Part shown: one piece after another, positions 26,680-36,412 of the stretch
Numbering within the stretch: position 1 is the stretch's first letter
Layout of the letters: every line of letters begins with the position of its first letter
From: Collimonas sp. OK307
GTDB lineage: Bacteria; Pseudomonadota; Gammaproteobacteria; Burkholderiales; Burkholderiaceae_D
Direction of reading: 5' to 3'
NCBI RefSeq assembly: GCF_900113705.1
Contig: NZ_FOQI01000014.1
Span: 62,001-126,000 of the forward strand
DNA: 64,000 nucleotides
Notes under the pieces: generated by a model
What the model saw: only the letters and a program-made list of their open reading frames with translations
Databases searched by the model: none
What the model was told of the DNA's origin: nothing
Made by a program: the position numbers and the translations under genes

Positions 26680-27138
26680 TTACTTAGCCGATTTGGCGGT
26701 CAGGACAGTCAATACAAAGGGTTTAGTCACCGCATCGTCCGTGGTGGACCAGGTGCCGCTGAAGGTATTACCGACCAGCTGCCCAGCCCACTCGCCGGAG
26801 ACATCTTTGCCATTGATGGATTCCTCCATAATGACATCAGTGTTTTCCGATTCACCGGCCAGCAGGATTTTAGTGGATTGGCCGACAATCGTATAAGTAC
26901 CTTGAATACCCTCGGTAGGATCCGGCTTCAACTGCAAATGCATTTCGATCTGTGCATCGCCCAGTTTGCCACGCAAGGTCAGCGACCTGGCAAACAAATT
27001 CTGCCCTGCAGCCGCTGCTGCCGGGGCAACGGCAACCTCGGTGGCCGCCTTATCACTGCCCGCAAATACCGGAGCGGAAGCAAAACCAAGCACTAACACC
27101 AGTGCAGCAGCAAATTTCCCTGCCTCCCCTGACATCAT
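26680..27138 (-). CDS. Exported protein of unknown function, coupled to rimO
   Basis: A 152-residue protein with a signal peptide ([20 protein letters not shown]). An Ala-rich linker precedes a beta-rich domain ([35 protein letters not shown]... [17 protein letters not shown]). It looks like a small lipocalin- or avidin-like periplasmic barrel; no family is claimed. Its ATG overlaps the rimO TGA (ATGA), so it is probably translationally coupled. Confidence 0.7.
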   Translation of the reverse strand: MMSGEAGKFAAALVLVLGFASAPVFAGSDKAATEVAVAPAAAAAGQNLFARSLTLRGKLGDAQIEMHLQLKPDPTEGIQGTYTIVGQSTKILLAGESENTDVIMEESINGKDVSGEWAGQLVGNTFSGTWSTTDDAVTKPFVLTVLTAKSAK

Positions 27139-28529
27139 GCAGCGGCCCACAAATCATGTGCGTCGGAGGCAGTGATGGTGACATCGACAAACTCGCCAAC
27201 CACCAATTTCTTGTGCGGCTCATACGGCGGCTTGACATAGACCACGCCATCGATTTCCGGTGCATCGGCGCTGGAACGGCCGACACCGCCATTGCGATCG
27301 ACTTCATCGATCAGCACGCGCATGGTCTTGCCGACCTTCGCTTGCAGGCGCTTCTTGGAAATTTCTTCTTGCAGCTGCATCACACGACCACGACGCTCTT
27401 CACGCAGCTCTTCCGGCACCGGATTGTCCAACGCATTAGCAGTCGCGCCTTCTACCGGCGAATAGGCAAAACAGCCGAGGCGGTCGATTTCCGCTTCTTT
27501 AAGGAAATCCAGCAGGTATTCGAACTCTGCATCGGTTTCGCCCGGGAAACCGGCGATGAACGTTGAACGAATTGTCAGGTCCGGGCACATTGCGCGCCAG
27601 GCTTGAATTCGCTCGATATTTTTTTCGCCGCTGGCGGGACGCTTCATGCGCTTCAACACATCGGGATGGGCATGTTGCAGCGGTACGTCCAGATATGGCA
27701 ACACCTTGCCTTCCGCCATCAGCGGAATGATCTGATCGACGTGCGGGTAAGGATATACATAATGCAGACGCACCCAGGCGCCGTATTGCGCGGCCAGTTC
27801 GCCCAGCGCGGTAACCAGTTGCGTCATGTGAGTCTTAACCGGCTTGCCGTTCCAGAAGCCCATGCGGAACTTGACGTCGACGCCGTAGGCGCTGGTGTCT
27901 TGCGAAATCACCAGCAACTCTTTGACGCCGGCTTTGAACAGGTTTTCGGCTTCCAGCATGATATCGGCAATCGGCCGCGAGACCAGGTCGCCACGCATCG
28001 ACGGAATGATGCAAAAACTACAACGGTGATTACAGCCTTCCGAAATTTTCAGGTAGGCGAAATGCTTGGGCGTCAGCTTGATACCTTGCGGCGGCAGCAG
28101 ATCGAGGAATGGCGCATGTGGTTTAGGCAGATGCTTATGCACCGCAAACATGACTTCGCCGACCGCATGCGGACCGGTGACTTCCAATACCTTTGGATGG
28201 ATCTTCTGGATGATATCGTCGCCGTCAGCATCCTTTTTGGCGCCGAGACAACCGGTGACGATGACTTTGCCGTTTTCGCTCAGGGCTTCGCCGATGGCGT
28301 CCAGCGACTCTTGCACCGCAGCGTCGATAAAGCCGCAAGTGTTGACGATCACCAGATCGGCGCCTTCATACGACTTGGCAGTTTCATAACCTTCCGCGCG
28401 CAACTGGGTCAGGATTTGTTCGGAGTCGACTAATGCCTTGGGGCAACCAAGGGACACAAAACCTACTTTAGGGGCGGCGGCTAGTGCGGAGACTGGTGCA
28501 GCAGGCGCTGCAGGAATAACATTGGACAT
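27135..28529 (-). CDS. rimO: Ribosomal protein S12 methylthiotransferase RimO
   Basis: A 464-residue radical-SAM methylthiotransferase that modifies Asp88 (E. coli numbering) of ribosomal protein S12. The N-terminal UPF0004 domain begins [16 protein letters not shown] with its own Fe-S cysteines (TCGF, GCLGAKK). Radical SAM cluster [16 protein letters not shown]. The C-terminal TRAM domain covers about the last 65 residues. ATG 28529 (MSNVIPAAP) is preferred; 28550 is in frame. No clear SD. Confidence 0.96.
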   Translation of the reverse strand: MSNVIPAAPAAPVSALAAAPKVGFVSLGCPKALVDSEQILTQLRAEGYETAKSYEGADLVIVNTCGFIDAAVQESLDAIGEALSENGKVIVTGCLGAKKDADGDDIIQKIHPKVLEVTGPHAVGEVMFAVHKHLPKPHAPFLDLLPPQGIKLTPKHFAYLKISEGCNHRCSFCIIPSMRGDLVSRPIADIMLEAENLFKAGVKELLVISQDTSAYGVDVKFRMGFWNGKPVKTHMTQLVTALGELAAQYGAWVRLHYVYPYPHVDQIIPLMAEGKVLPYLDVPLQHAHPDVLKRMKRPASGEKNIERIQAWRAMCPDLTIRSTFIAGFPGETDAEFEYLLDFLKEAEIDRLGCFAYSPVEGATANALDNPVPEELREERRGRVMQLQEEISKKRLQAKVGKTMRVLIDEVDRNGGVGRSSADAPEIDGVVYVKPPYEPHKKLVVGEFVDVTITASDAHDLWAAA

Positions 28530-28633
28530 GATGACGGGAGATAGGGTCAAAGCAAAGTCGCTATTGTACCCCTTCCACTGCCATGGTTACCCTGCGCCGG
28601 TCTAAAACCTGCTGCAGGGTGTACCCGGAATGA

Positions 28634-29197
28634 TTATTTTTTTGTCTTGTCCGGCGGTGGCGGCGCAAACGGGAAGGTGCCGAACATATTCTTGGTCTGG
28701 TTTTGCATCTGTTCCTGCATCTGGACGAACAACCCTTTGCTCTGTTCGATGTAGTTGCTCATCATGCCCTGCATCATCGGTCCCTGGACATTCATGAACT
28801 GCGCCCACATCTCCGGGCTGAAAGGTTTGCCTTCGTAAAGCCCTTTGGAATTTTCAGTCAGTTTGTTCTGGATATCGATGAAAGCCTGGATATTTTTTTC
28901 CAGGTAGGAACCCATCATTCCCTGCATGGCGTGGCCGTAGTAGCGAATGATTTGCGACAGCGCCGCACTGGAAAACATAGGAGTGCCGTTTGACTCTTCT
29001 TCCAGAATAATCTGCAGCAAGATGCTGCGCGTCAGATCGTCGTCGGTCTTGGCATCCAGCACAACGAACTCCTCGTTGTCCAGCACCAGTTGCTTGACGT
29101 CTGCCAAGGTAATGTATGAACTGGTTTGCGTATCGTACAGGCGACGATTCGGATACTTCTTGATCAAACGTTCAGACATTTTTTTTGTAGTAGTCAT
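28634..29197 (-). CDS. phaR: Polyhydroxyalkanoate synthesis regulator PhaR
   Basis: A 187-residue PhaR regulator. The DNA-binding domain (LIKKYPNRRLYDTQTSSYITLADVKQLVLD) is followed by two PHB-accumulation regulatory repeats (TRSILLQIILEEESNGTPMFS). The C-terminus is Met/Gln-rich. PhaR represses phasin genes and its own gene until it is drawn onto nascent PHB granules. It follows phaC and phaB in the same direction, with a 226-bp gap that holds a likely autoregulatory site. Confidence 0.95.
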   Translation of the reverse strand: MTTTKKMSERLIKKYPNRRLYDTQTSSYITLADVKQLVLDNEEFVVLDAKTDDDLTRSILLQIILEEESNGTPMFSSAALSQIIRYYGHAMQGMMGSYLEKNIQAFIDIQNKLTENSKGLYEGKPFSPEMWAQFMNVQGPMMQGMMSNYIEQSKGLFVQMQEQMQNQTKNMFGTFPFAPPPPDKTKK

Positions 29198-29323
29198 TTC
29201 AGTCCCAGGTTGCTACGCCCATAAGGCATTTTATATTTGCTACTTATTTGCTATTCGTGCAATCAGTTTTACTACAGAACATCCCTATTATATGCACGTG
29301 CAGCATCCATTGCAGGGAGTTTT

Positions 29324-29336
29324 ATTGCATTGCAAT
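29324..29336. promoter_or_regulatory. Palindrome upstream of phaR, candidate PhaR operator
   Basis: ATTGCATTGCAAT is a perfect palindrome in the phaB-phaR gap, 127 bp upstream of the phaR start. More TGCA-rich sequence lies next to it (GCACGTGCAGC at 29294-29304, ATTGCAGGG at 29309-29317). Known PhaR sites are TGC/GCA-rich inverted repeats, so autoregulation is plausible. Confidence 0.5.
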
Positions 29337-29423
29337 AGAAACAAGCATTCCGATAAGCCACGTGAATTGAAACCCGCAAACCGGCAAAACCGGCCTGCGG
29401 CGCAATCCACGCGGAAACCGGCA

Positions 29424-30164
29424 TTAGCCCATGTGCAGGCCGCCGTTCAAGGAGAAGTCGGAGCCTGTCGCATACCCGCCCTCGTCCGACACGATCCAGG
29501 AGATGATGGAAGCGATTTCCTCCGGCTCACCCAGACGTTTTACCGGAATCCCGGCAACGATCTTTTCCAGCACGTCCGGCCTGATCGAACGCACCATGTC
29601 GGTACCGACATAGCCCGGAGATACCGTATTGACGGTAACGCCCTTGGTCGCCACTTCCTGCGCCAGCGCCATCGTAAAGCCGTGAATCCCGGCCTTGGCC
29701 GTCGAATAGTTGGTCTGGCCGAACTGGCCCTTTTGGCCGTTCACCGATGAAATATTGACAATCCGCCCCCAGCCGCGATCCGCCATGCCGTCGATGACCT
29801 GCTTGGTGACGTTGAACAGCGAGTTCAGATTGGTATCGATGACCGCATCCCAATCGCTTTTGGACATTTTGCGGAACTGGCCGTCACGTGTAATGCCGGC
29901 ATTGTTGATGAGGATATCGACTTCGCCGATTTCAGCCTTGACCTTCTCAAATGCCGCCCTGGTCGATTCCCAGTCGGAGACATTGCCTTCTGAAGCGTGA
30001 ATATCGAAACCCTTGGCCCGCATATCGGCCAGCCATTTATCCTTGCGCGTAGAATTAGGTCCGCAGCCGGCGACCACAGTAAAACCATCTGTGCAAAGGC
30101 GAGTACAAATTGGGGTACCGATGCCGCCCATTCCCCCGGTTACATAAACGATTCGCTTTGCCAT
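29424..30164 (-). CDS. phaB: Acetoacetyl-CoA reductase PhaB
   Basis: A 246-residue short-chain dehydrogenase that makes (R)-3-hydroxybutyryl-CoA with NADPH. Cofactor motif YVTGGMGGIG, NNAGITRD, catalytic Ser in INISSVNGQKGQFGQ, and the YSTAKAG Tyr/Lys pair. ATG 30164 has a strong SD (GAAGGAGACAAAG). It lies 124 bp downstream of phaC. No phaA thiolase is present in the window. Confidence 0.96.
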   Translation of the reverse strand: MAKRIVYVTGGMGGIGTPICTRLCTDGFTVVAGCGPNSTRKDKWLADMRAKGFDIHASEGNVSDWESTRAAFEKVKAEIGEVDILINNAGITRDGQFRKMSKSDWDAVIDTNLNSLFNVTKQVIDGMADRGWGRIVNISSVNGQKGQFGQTNYSTAKAGIHGFTMALAQEVATKGVTVNTVSPGYVGTDMVRSIRPDVLEKIVAGIPVKRLGEPEEIASIISWIVSDEGGYATGSDFSLNGGLHMG

Positions 30165-30288
30165 CTTTGTCTCCTTCAAAAAAACAATTCAGAAAATTCA
30201 TCTACGTCTTGGTTGCTGCCTATCCCACAGTCTTACGCTGCGTACTGCCCTATCTTATTACCTTATCCAGTTGCTTTGTTGCACTATC

Positions 30289-32058
30289 CTATTCCGCCCT
30301 CACCTTGACATACCGTCCCGGCGCCGGTTCGATGACGCCGTACGTGGCATTTCCTGCTTTGCGCGGCGCGGCCACTTGTTTTCCCGCATGCCCGGATAAA
30401 AATTCCGCCCACCCGGTCCACCAGCTGCCCGGATGTTCGACCGCCGCCGCCAGCCAGGTGTCGGCATCCTTCGCGATTTTTTCGTTTGTCCAATAGCTGC
30501 GCTTCTTTTTTGCCGGGGGATTGATCACGCCGGCGATATGGCCCGAGGCGCCGAGCACGAAACGATTCAGTTTCGGATTTTTGGGATTCAGCAAAGCAAC
30601 CGAGGCATAGGCCGAAGTCCAAGGCACGATATGATCTTCGCGCGACGCATAGATAAAGGTTGGCGCGTCGATCTTGCCAAGGTCGATTTTTTGCCCGTCC
30701 ACCGTCAGCTTGCCAGCGTCTTTCAACGAATTATCCAGATACATGTTGCGCAGGTAGTAGCAAAACATCGGGCCTGGCAAATTGGTGCTGTCGGCGTTCC
30801 AGTACAACAAATCGAAGGGGGCCGGCTGCTCGCCCTTGAGATAATTCGATTCGACATAGTTCCATAGCAAGTCATTAGGACGCAAGCTGGAAAAGGCCGA
30901 GCCGAATTCGCGTCCCGGCATCAAGCCGCCGTGGCCGATGGCCTGCTCTCGCATGCGTATCTGCATGTCGTCGATATACACGTCCAGGATCCCCGTATCG
31001 CTAAAATCCAGGAACGCGGTCAGCAAGGTCAGGCTGGCAACCGGATTGGCTTTCTCCGCCGCCAGTTTTGCCAGGGCGGTCGACAGGATCGTGCCGCCGA
31101 CACAAAAACCGAGCGTATTGATCTTGTCCTGGCCGGATATATCCTGCACCACCTGGATCGCCCGAATTGCGCCGTCGGTTATGTATTGGTCCCAGGTAGT
31201 ATGCGCCATGGACTCATCCGCATTGCGCCAGGAAATCAGGAAGACGGTGTGGCCTTGCTCGACCACATAACGCACCAGCGAGTTCTGCGGCTGCAAATCC
31301 AGAATGTAGAATTTGTTGATGCACGGCGGTACGATCAGCAACGGCCGCTGATGCACCTTGGGGGTGAGCGGCTGGTATTGAATCAGTTGAAACAGGTCGT
31401 TCTCAAATACCACCGAGCCTTCAGTGGTGGCCACATCCACGCCGACTTCGAACGCGGACTCATCGGTCTGCGACACCCGGCCTTTATGCATGTCAGCAAG
31501 CATCTGGGTGATGCCCTTGGTCAGGCTCTCGCCATTGGTCTCGACAATTTTCTGCTGGGCCGCCGGATTGGTCGCCAGGAAATTGGAAGGCGCCATGGCG
31601 TCAATCATCTGCTGCACCGTAAAGCCGATCTTGCGCTTCATCTTCGGCGGCGCGTCGAGCGCATCAACCATCGCGTTCAGGAAATGGGCGTTCAACAAAT
31701 ACGCAGCCGCATTGAACGCATATACCGGATTGCCCTGCCAGGCCGCAGCACTGAAACGGCGGTCGGCGCTGGCTGGAATCCGCGCGGCGAGCATGTCCTG
31801 CCATAAGGCCGACAACTGTTGCGTGTATTCGGCCTGCAGCTTTTCCAGCACGGCCGGATCCAGCGAAATGCCAAGATCGCCCAAGCCCGCAGCACCGCCG
31901 TGGTTTTGCGCAGATGGATTGAGCAAGCCCAGGAATGTATTGGGATCGGCTACATGGCTAAGTTGCTGGAGGAATTGCGGATTGAAGGCTTGACTGAATT
32001 GTTGCGAGAGTTGCGACAATGCGGCGGGATCGAAAACAGAAAAATTAGGCGTATTCAT
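30289..32058 (-). CDS. phaC: Class I poly(3-hydroxyalkanoate) synthase PhaC
   Basis: A 589-residue PHA synthase. Lipase-like box GFCVGG with nucleophile Cys319. The catalytic Asp lies in YASREDHIVPW and the catalytic His in GASGHIAGVINPP. Further class I signatures are NKFYILDLQPQNSLVRYVVEQG and FLISWRNADES. It polymerises short-chain hydroxyacyl-CoA on granules. It is the first gene of phaC-phaB-phaR and divergent from a small membrane protein gene (68 bp). Confidence 0.97.
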   Translation of the reverse strand: MNTPNFSVFDPAALSQLSQQFSQAFNPQFLQQLSHVADPNTFLGLLNPSAQNHGGAAGLGDLGISLDPAVLEKLQAEYTQQLSALWQDMLAARIPASADRRFSAAAWQGNPVYAFNAAAYLLNAHFLNAMVDALDAPPKMKRKIGFTVQQMIDAMAPSNFLATNPAAQQKIVETNGESLTKGITQMLADMHKGRVSQTDESAFEVGVDVATTEGSVVFENDLFQLIQYQPLTPKVHQRPLLIVPPCINKFYILDLQPQNSLVRYVVEQGHTVFLISWRNADESMAHTTWDQYITDGAIRAIQVVQDISGQDKINTLGFCVGGTILSTALAKLAAEKANPVASLTLLTAFLDFSDTGILDVYIDDMQIRMREQAIGHGGLMPGREFGSAFSSLRPNDLLWNYVESNYLKGEQPAPFDLLYWNADSTNLPGPMFCYYLRNMYLDNSLKDAGKLTVDGQKIDLGKIDAPTFIYASREDHIVPWTSAYASVALLNPKNPKLNRFVLGASGHIAGVINPPAKKKRSYWTNEKIAKDADTWLAAAVEHPGSWWTGWAEFLSGHAGKQVAAPRKAGNATYGVIEPAPGRYVKVRAE

Positions 32059-32126
32059 GCGATGACCGTTGTTTTGGCTTATTTTCGTGTATCTTTTATC
32101 GGATTGACTCTACAGCAGGTACCTAA

Positions 32127-32390
32127 ATGCATATCGTTGCCATCGCATGGATTTACGTCGTCTTCATGATGGCAATTACAGAAACTACCGCAGTCGCAGG
32201 TGTGATGACATTTTTGCTCTACGGTGTTCTTCCTTTGACAATTGTTTTATACCTGATGGGCACGCCGCAGCGCAAGCGAAATCGACAGCGGGCTGAAAAT
32301 TCTGCCCGGCTCGCTGCACAACAAAAAGCTTCTGCAGCGACTGCCACAGCCGCTCAGGCGCCCATCCATTCAGAAAAAACGGATGAATGA
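32127..32390 (+). CDS. Small membrane protein of unknown function
   Basis: An 87-residue protein with two hydrophobic helices (IVAIAWIYVVFMMAI, VMTFLLYGVLPLTIVLYLMG). A basic turn (RKRNRQRAENS) and an Ala/Gln-rich tail, probably cytoplasmic, follow. It is divergent from phaC. The function is unknown. Confidence 0.7.
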   Translation: MHIVAIAWIYVVFMMAITETTAVAGVMTFLLYGVLPLTIVLYLMGTPQRKRNRQRAENSARLAAQQKASAATATAAQAPIHSEKTDE

Positions 32391-32428
32391 ATTGCGTTGA
32401 TCATTTCTGACAATGCATTTTAGCCATC

Positions 32429-33220
32429 TCATTTCAGCCAAATTAGCGAAGCCATGCGACCAGTCGCATGATCTCTGCGATAAGAATAAAAATTTCTGTC
32501 GCTGAGCGTGCATGAACCCCCGCCATGAATATGGCGCACGTCAGCCTGGTGCAGGGCGATCCGCGCCAGCTGATAAATATCCGCCAGATATTTACCTGGC
32601 CGTTGAGCGATGGGCGCAAAGCACGCCCGGATCTGTGCAAGACTTTGCGGTTGCGTCTGGCCGGTCTCTGCAGCCTCGACAAATGCGGCAAGAACATCGG
32701 CGCCGACCTCGAATCGTTCAGGGCCGATAGCAGCGCCAAGCCAGGCTGAAATCGGCCCGGCGCCGGCTGCTCTCATGCGCGCCACCGTGTTTTGCAACAC
32801 CCCGCCCACCAGGCCGCGCCAGCCGGCATGTGCTGCACCGACTACGCCGCCATCCGAATCGGCGAACAATACCGGCAGACAATCGGCAGTCTGTATCGCA
32901 CACACCACGCCTGCCCGGGTGGCAATTGCGGCATCCGCTTCGGCGCCAACTATGGCGCCGCCGCCGAAACCGTCAGCATCAATCACATGATGGCCATGTA
33001 CCTGCGACAACCAGACTGGCGATGCCGGCAGCAGCATGTCCAGGCGTGCACGATTGCGTTCTACGTCTTGCAGCAGATCGCCGACGTGGGTACCGAGATT
33101 CAGGCCGCCGCCACCATTGCCATCATCATAAGGAGCACGGCTGAAACCACCGCTACGCAAGGTAGTAAAAGCACCAACATTTGGCGGCAGTCCAGGCCAG
33201 TCCGGAATAATTAATTGCAT
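32429..33220 (-). CDS. pgeF: Peptidoglycan editing factor PgeF (YfiH, laccase-domain)
   Basis: A 263-residue multicopper polyphenol oxidase-like protein (PF02578). Conserved metal/active residues: His in SQVHGHHVIDAD, Cys in IQTADCLPVLFAD and His in GAAHAGWRGLVGGV. YfiH/PgeF removes misincorporated L-Ser from peptidoglycan precursors. It follows rluD by 70 bp in the common rluD-pgeF order. The C-terminal GGSCTLSDRNFYSYRRDHATGRMASLIWL is typical. Confidence 0.95.
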   Translation of the reverse strand: MQLIIPDWPGLPPNVGAFTTLRSGGFSRAPYDDGNGGGGLNLGTHVGDLLQDVERNRARLDMLLPASPVWLSQVHGHHVIDADGFGGGAIVGAEADAAIATRAGVVCAIQTADCLPVLFADSDGGVVGAAHAGWRGLVGGVLQNTVARMRAAGAGPISAWLGAAIGPERFEVGADVLAAFVEAAETGQTQPQSLAQIRACFAPIAQRPGKYLADIYQLARIALHQADVRHIHGGGSCTLSDRNFYSYRRDHATGRMASLIWLK

Positions 33221-33290
33221 GTGCCGAATACTTCCTTTGTTCCATTCGATTCAAAATTTGATTCAAAAAAAACAACAAAGCCTGGATCAG

Positions 33291-34361
33291 TTACGCTTGT
33301 TCAGGCTCGCTCATGCCGGCCCGCGCCAGCAACGCGGCAAAATCGGCCGGCAGCGGCGCAAACCATTCGCAAGCTTTACCAGTGGCGGGATGAATCAACC
33401 CCAGACGGGATGCATGCAACGCCTGGCGCGGGAAAGCCGGCATCAGATGTTGCTTGCCATACAAGGCATCGCCGACCAGCGAAAAGCCGAGAGACTGCAT
33501 ATGGACGCGAATCTGATGCGTGCGCCCGGTTTCCAGTCGACACCCCATCAAACTGACCGGGCGGCGCTCCAGCAAGCCGGTCGCCAGCCGCTGGTAATGC
33601 GTGATGGCCGGTTTGGCAATCAAACTTTCCGATACTGCCATCTTGATACGGTCGCGCGGGTGACGCGCCATGGCGGCATCCACGGTTCCGTTCAGTTGCG
33701 GCGAGCCCCACACCAGCGCCAGATACTGGCGCTTGACGGTACGGGCCTGCAGCTGGCGCACCAGATCGGTCTGCGCTTCCAGCGTTTTGGCAACCACCAT
33801 CAAGCCGCTGGTATCCTTGTCCAGGCGATGGACGATACCGGCGCGCGGCACCCCGACCAGCGACGGCCAGCGAAACAGCAAGCCGTTCAGCAAGGTTCCC
33901 GACCAGTTGCCGGCAGCAGGATGCACCACCAGCCCGGCGGGCTTGTTGATGACGATGATGGCTGCATCTTCATAAACTATGTCCAGCGGCATGTCTTCCG
34001 CCTTGAATGCCTGTTCGTCAGGCGCCGGCTGCGGCAGCACAATCACGGTTTCATCGCCGTAAGTGGTCATTTTCGTGGTGCCGGGCTTGCCGTCCACGGT
34101 GACATGGCCGGCTTCTATCCATTGCTGGATACGGCTACGCGAATATTGCGGCACCAGGCTTGAAACTACTTTATCCAGACGTGTACCGCACACATCCGGC
34201 GTCAATTGCAGTACTATCGGCGCGCTGGCTGTTGCCGCATCGCCGTCGTCGACGCTTTCATCGACGCCGTCATCAATATCGTCGATATTGGCCTCTAAAT
34301 CAGCATCAGGCAGACTTTCAGCCAAATTTGGCTTGGTAAATGACATCACTTGAAGTCCCAT
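33291..34361 (-). CDS. rluD: 23S rRNA pseudouridine synthase RluD
   Basis: A pseudouridine synthase of up to 356 residues (ATG 34361; ATG 34346 also possible). An acidic N-terminal extension of about 45 residues precedes the S4-like domain (RLDKVVSSLVPQYSRSRIQQWIEAGHVTVDG). The catalytic domain follows, with Asp in GIVHRLDKDTSGLMVVAKT and LETGRTHQIRVHM. RluD modifies helix 69 (1911, 1915, 1917). It is divergent from bamD, the same neighbour as in E. coli and many proteobacteria. Confidence 0.95.
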   Translation of the reverse strand: MGLQVMSFTKPNLAESLPDADLEANIDDIDDGVDESVDDGDAATASAPIVLQLTPDVCGTRLDKVVSSLVPQYSRSRIQQWIEAGHVTVDGKPGTTKMTTYGDETVIVLPQPAPDEQAFKAEDMPLDIVYEDAAIIVINKPAGLVVHPAAGNWSGTLLNGLLFRWPSLVGVPRAGIVHRLDKDTSGLMVVAKTLEAQTDLVRQLQARTVKRQYLALVWGSPQLNGTVDAAMARHPRDRIKMAVSESLIAKPAITHYQRLATGLLERRPVSLMGCRLETGRTHQIRVHMQSLGFSLVGDALYGKQHLMPAFPRQALHASRLGLIHPATGKACEWFAPLPADFAALLARAGMSEPEQA

Positions 34362-34428
34362 CAGCTATAATCAATCGTTGTTAATACACGCAAACCACAC
34401 GCAAACACGCGCAATCTTGCAAACCACT
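34362..34428. promoter_or_regulatory. Divergent rluD-bamD promoter region
   Basis: A perfect TATAAT on the plus strand (34366-34371) would serve bamD with a leader of about 50 nt. No matching -35 at 17 bp was found, so this is a weak call. Confidence 0.4.
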
Positions 34429-35250
34429 ATGCAAAAAAGACTCTTAAAACTAGCTGCTGTCGCATTCGCTCTATCCTTATCTGCGTGTGGCTTATTGCCA
34501 GACAAAGTCGATGAAACCGCAAACTGGTCCGCCCCCCGATTATACTCGGAGGCCAAGGATGAAATGAACAGCGGCGGCTACGATAAGGCAATTAAGTACT
34601 TTGAAAAGCTGGAATCGCGTTATCCGTTCGGCACTTACGCCCAACAGGCGCAAATGGATATCGCTTATGCGCACTATCGGCAAGGCGAGCAGCCAGAGGC
34701 GCTGGCAGCGATTGACCGCTTCATCAAATTGCACCCGAATCACCCTAACGTAGACTATATGTACTATCTGCGGGGCCTGGTCAACTTCAATGACAAGATC
34801 AGCATTTTCGATTTCCTGTCTAGCGAAGATGCTACCGAGCGCGATCCAAAAGCTGCTCGCGATGCGTTCGATGCCTTCAAGCAGGTGGTTGTCCGCTTCC
34901 CGGACAGCACCTACGCACCCGATTCGCTGGCACGCATGAAGTACCTGGTGAATGCGCTGGCGCAATATGACGTCCACGTCGCCGGTTATTACTATCGTCG
35001 CGGCGCGTATGTGGCGTCTGCCAATCGTGCTCAAAGCGCCATCCAGGAATATCGCGATGCGCCAGCGGTTGAGGAAGCACTGCATATCATGGTGCAATCT
35101 TACGACGCACTGGGCCTCAAGCAGTTACGCGACGATTCCGAGCGCGTACTGAAGAAAACCTACCCGAACAGCAAGTATGTCGGCGGTACCGGTACAGTTA
35201 CCGAAAACGTCAAGTTCGCGAAGGCTCGTCCTTGGTGGAAATTCTGGTAA
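34429..35250 (+). CDS. bamD: Outer membrane assembly lipoprotein BamD
   Basis: A 273-residue lipoprotein of the BAM complex that folds outer membrane proteins. The lipobox is LSAC with Cys20. Five TPR-like repeats follow (AKDEMNSGGYDKAIKYFEKLESRYPFGTYAQQA and so on). The C-terminus ends FAKARPWWKFW. ATG 34429 was chosen as the start of the signal peptide. It has its own terminator. Confidence 0.96.
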   Translation: MQKRLLKLAAVAFALSLSACGLLPDKVDETANWSAPRLYSEAKDEMNSGGYDKAIKYFEKLESRYPFGTYAQQAQMDIAYAHYRQGEQPEALAAIDRFIKLHPNHPNVDYMYYLRGLVNFNDKISIFDFLSSEDATERDPKAARDAFDAFKQVVVRFPDSTYAPDSLARMKYLVNALAQYDVHVAGYYYRRGAYVASANRAQSAIQEYRDAPAVEEALHIMVQSYDALGLKQLRDDSERVLKKTYPNSKYVGGTGTVTENVKFAKARPWWKFW

Positions 35251-35280
35251 TAGTTTTGGCAATAAGCAGTTCGCACGAAT

Positions 35281-35310
35281 AAAAAAAACCTCGCACAGCG
35301 AGGTTTTTTT
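35281..35310 (+). terminator. bamD terminator, bidirectional
   Basis: AACCTCGC-ACA-GCGAGGTT is flanked by A8 on the left and T7 on the right. It lies 30 bp after bamD and also faces the end of the glycosyltransferase gene at 35354, so it can serve both. Confidence 0.92.
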
Positions 35311-35353
35311 ATGGCGATTAGCCGGAGCAGCAAGTTAGTACACCAGGGCAGTC

Positions 35354-36412
35354 CTACAAACCCGATACCGGCCGTGACCTTCTCGCCAGCAGAGTCGCGG
35401 GACGGGCTTTCATGCCGTGGATTTGAAACAAATGCTGCTGGAACTGCTGGGTTGCAATTTCCCAGGAATACTCCATCGCATGCTTTCGCACCTCATGCCG
35501 ATCCAGAACCAGCGCTTGCAGGCAAGCCGAAGTCAGGTCGACGTCCAGTATCCCTGAGCGGCCATGTGCCACAACGTCCAGCGGGCCTGCCACCGGATAG
35601 GCCGCAACCGGAACACCGCACGCCATAGCCTCCACCATGACCAGCCCAAAGGTATCGGTATGGCTGGGGAATACCATGACATCGGCGCAGTTATAGTACG
35701 ACGTGAGTTCATGGTGCGGTTTCGCCCCGAGAAACTGCACCTGCGGATAGCGTTGCTGCAATTCTTCACGTAACGGACCGTCGCCGATCACCCATTTGCT
35801 ACCCGGCAGATCGACTTGCAAGAAAGATTCGATATTCTTTTCCACCGCGACCCGGCCGACATACAAATACAATGGGCGTGCAATACAGGCATGATCCTCA
35901 TCCACCGGCTTGAAGCGCTCGGTATCGACTCCCCGGCCCCACAGCACCAGATGGCGAAAGCCGCGCTGCTCCAACTCTCCGAGCACATGCGGAGTGGGCA
36001 CCATCACTGCTTTTGAAGGGCCGTGGAACCAGCGTAGCCAGCGATAAGTCAGGGCCTTCGGCAAGATCGAACGTGCGCTCAGGTACTCGGGAAAACGGGT
36101 GTGGTAGGCGGTCGTGAAGCCTATCCCATGACGCAGGCAAAATCGCCTGGCGGCCAGCCCCATCGGCCCTTCGGTCGAGATATGGATGCAGTCCGGCGCG
36201 AACGCTTTCAGGCTTGCAGCGATCCTCGCGTATGGCTTGTAGGCCAGGCGAATTTCCGGATAAGTAGGACAGGCGAAGGTTGGAAAATCATCGGGATTGA
36301 GCAGTAATACGTCGTGACCGTTCTGGCGCAAACAAGCGCTGGTGGCGCGTAACGTATTGACTACTCCGTTTATTTGCGATTGCCCCGCGTCCGTTACGAT
36401 GGCAATTCGCAT
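35354..36412 (-). CDS. Family GT4 glycosyltransferase, Agt-like (lipid glycosyltransferase)
   Basis: A 352-residue GT-B glycosyltransferase. N-terminal acceptor domain MRIAIVTDAGQSQINGVVNT with CIHISTEGPMGLAARR and YHTRFPEYLSAR. Donor domain LYVGRVAVEKNIESFL and the E-x7-E pair in HTDTFGLVMVEAMACGVPVAA. These segments are shared with GT4 enzymes that glycosylate diacylglycerol (SQDG synthase, Agt). Its start overlaps the metallophosphoesterase gene by 19 bp, so it belongs to the three-gene operon. The proposed role is adding a sugar to diacylglycerol released by the PlcP-like enzyme. Sugar and acceptor are inference. Confidence 0.8.
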   Translation of the reverse strand: MRIAIVTDAGQSQINGVVNTLRATSACLRQNGHDVLLLNPDDFPTFACPTYPEIRLAYKPYARIAASLKAFAPDCIHISTEGPMGLAARRFCLRHGIGFTTAYHTRFPEYLSARSILPKALTYRWLRWFHGPSKAVMVPTPHVLGELEQRGFRHLVLWGRGVDTERFKPVDEDHACIARPLYLYVGRVAVEKNIESFLQVDLPGSKWVIGDGPLREELQQRYPQVQFLGAKPHHELTSYYNCADVMVFPSHTDTFGLVMVEAMACGVPVAAYPVAGPLDVVAHGRSGILDVDLTSACLQALVLDRHEVRKHAMEYSWEIATQQFQQHLFQIHGMKARPATLLARRSRPVSGL

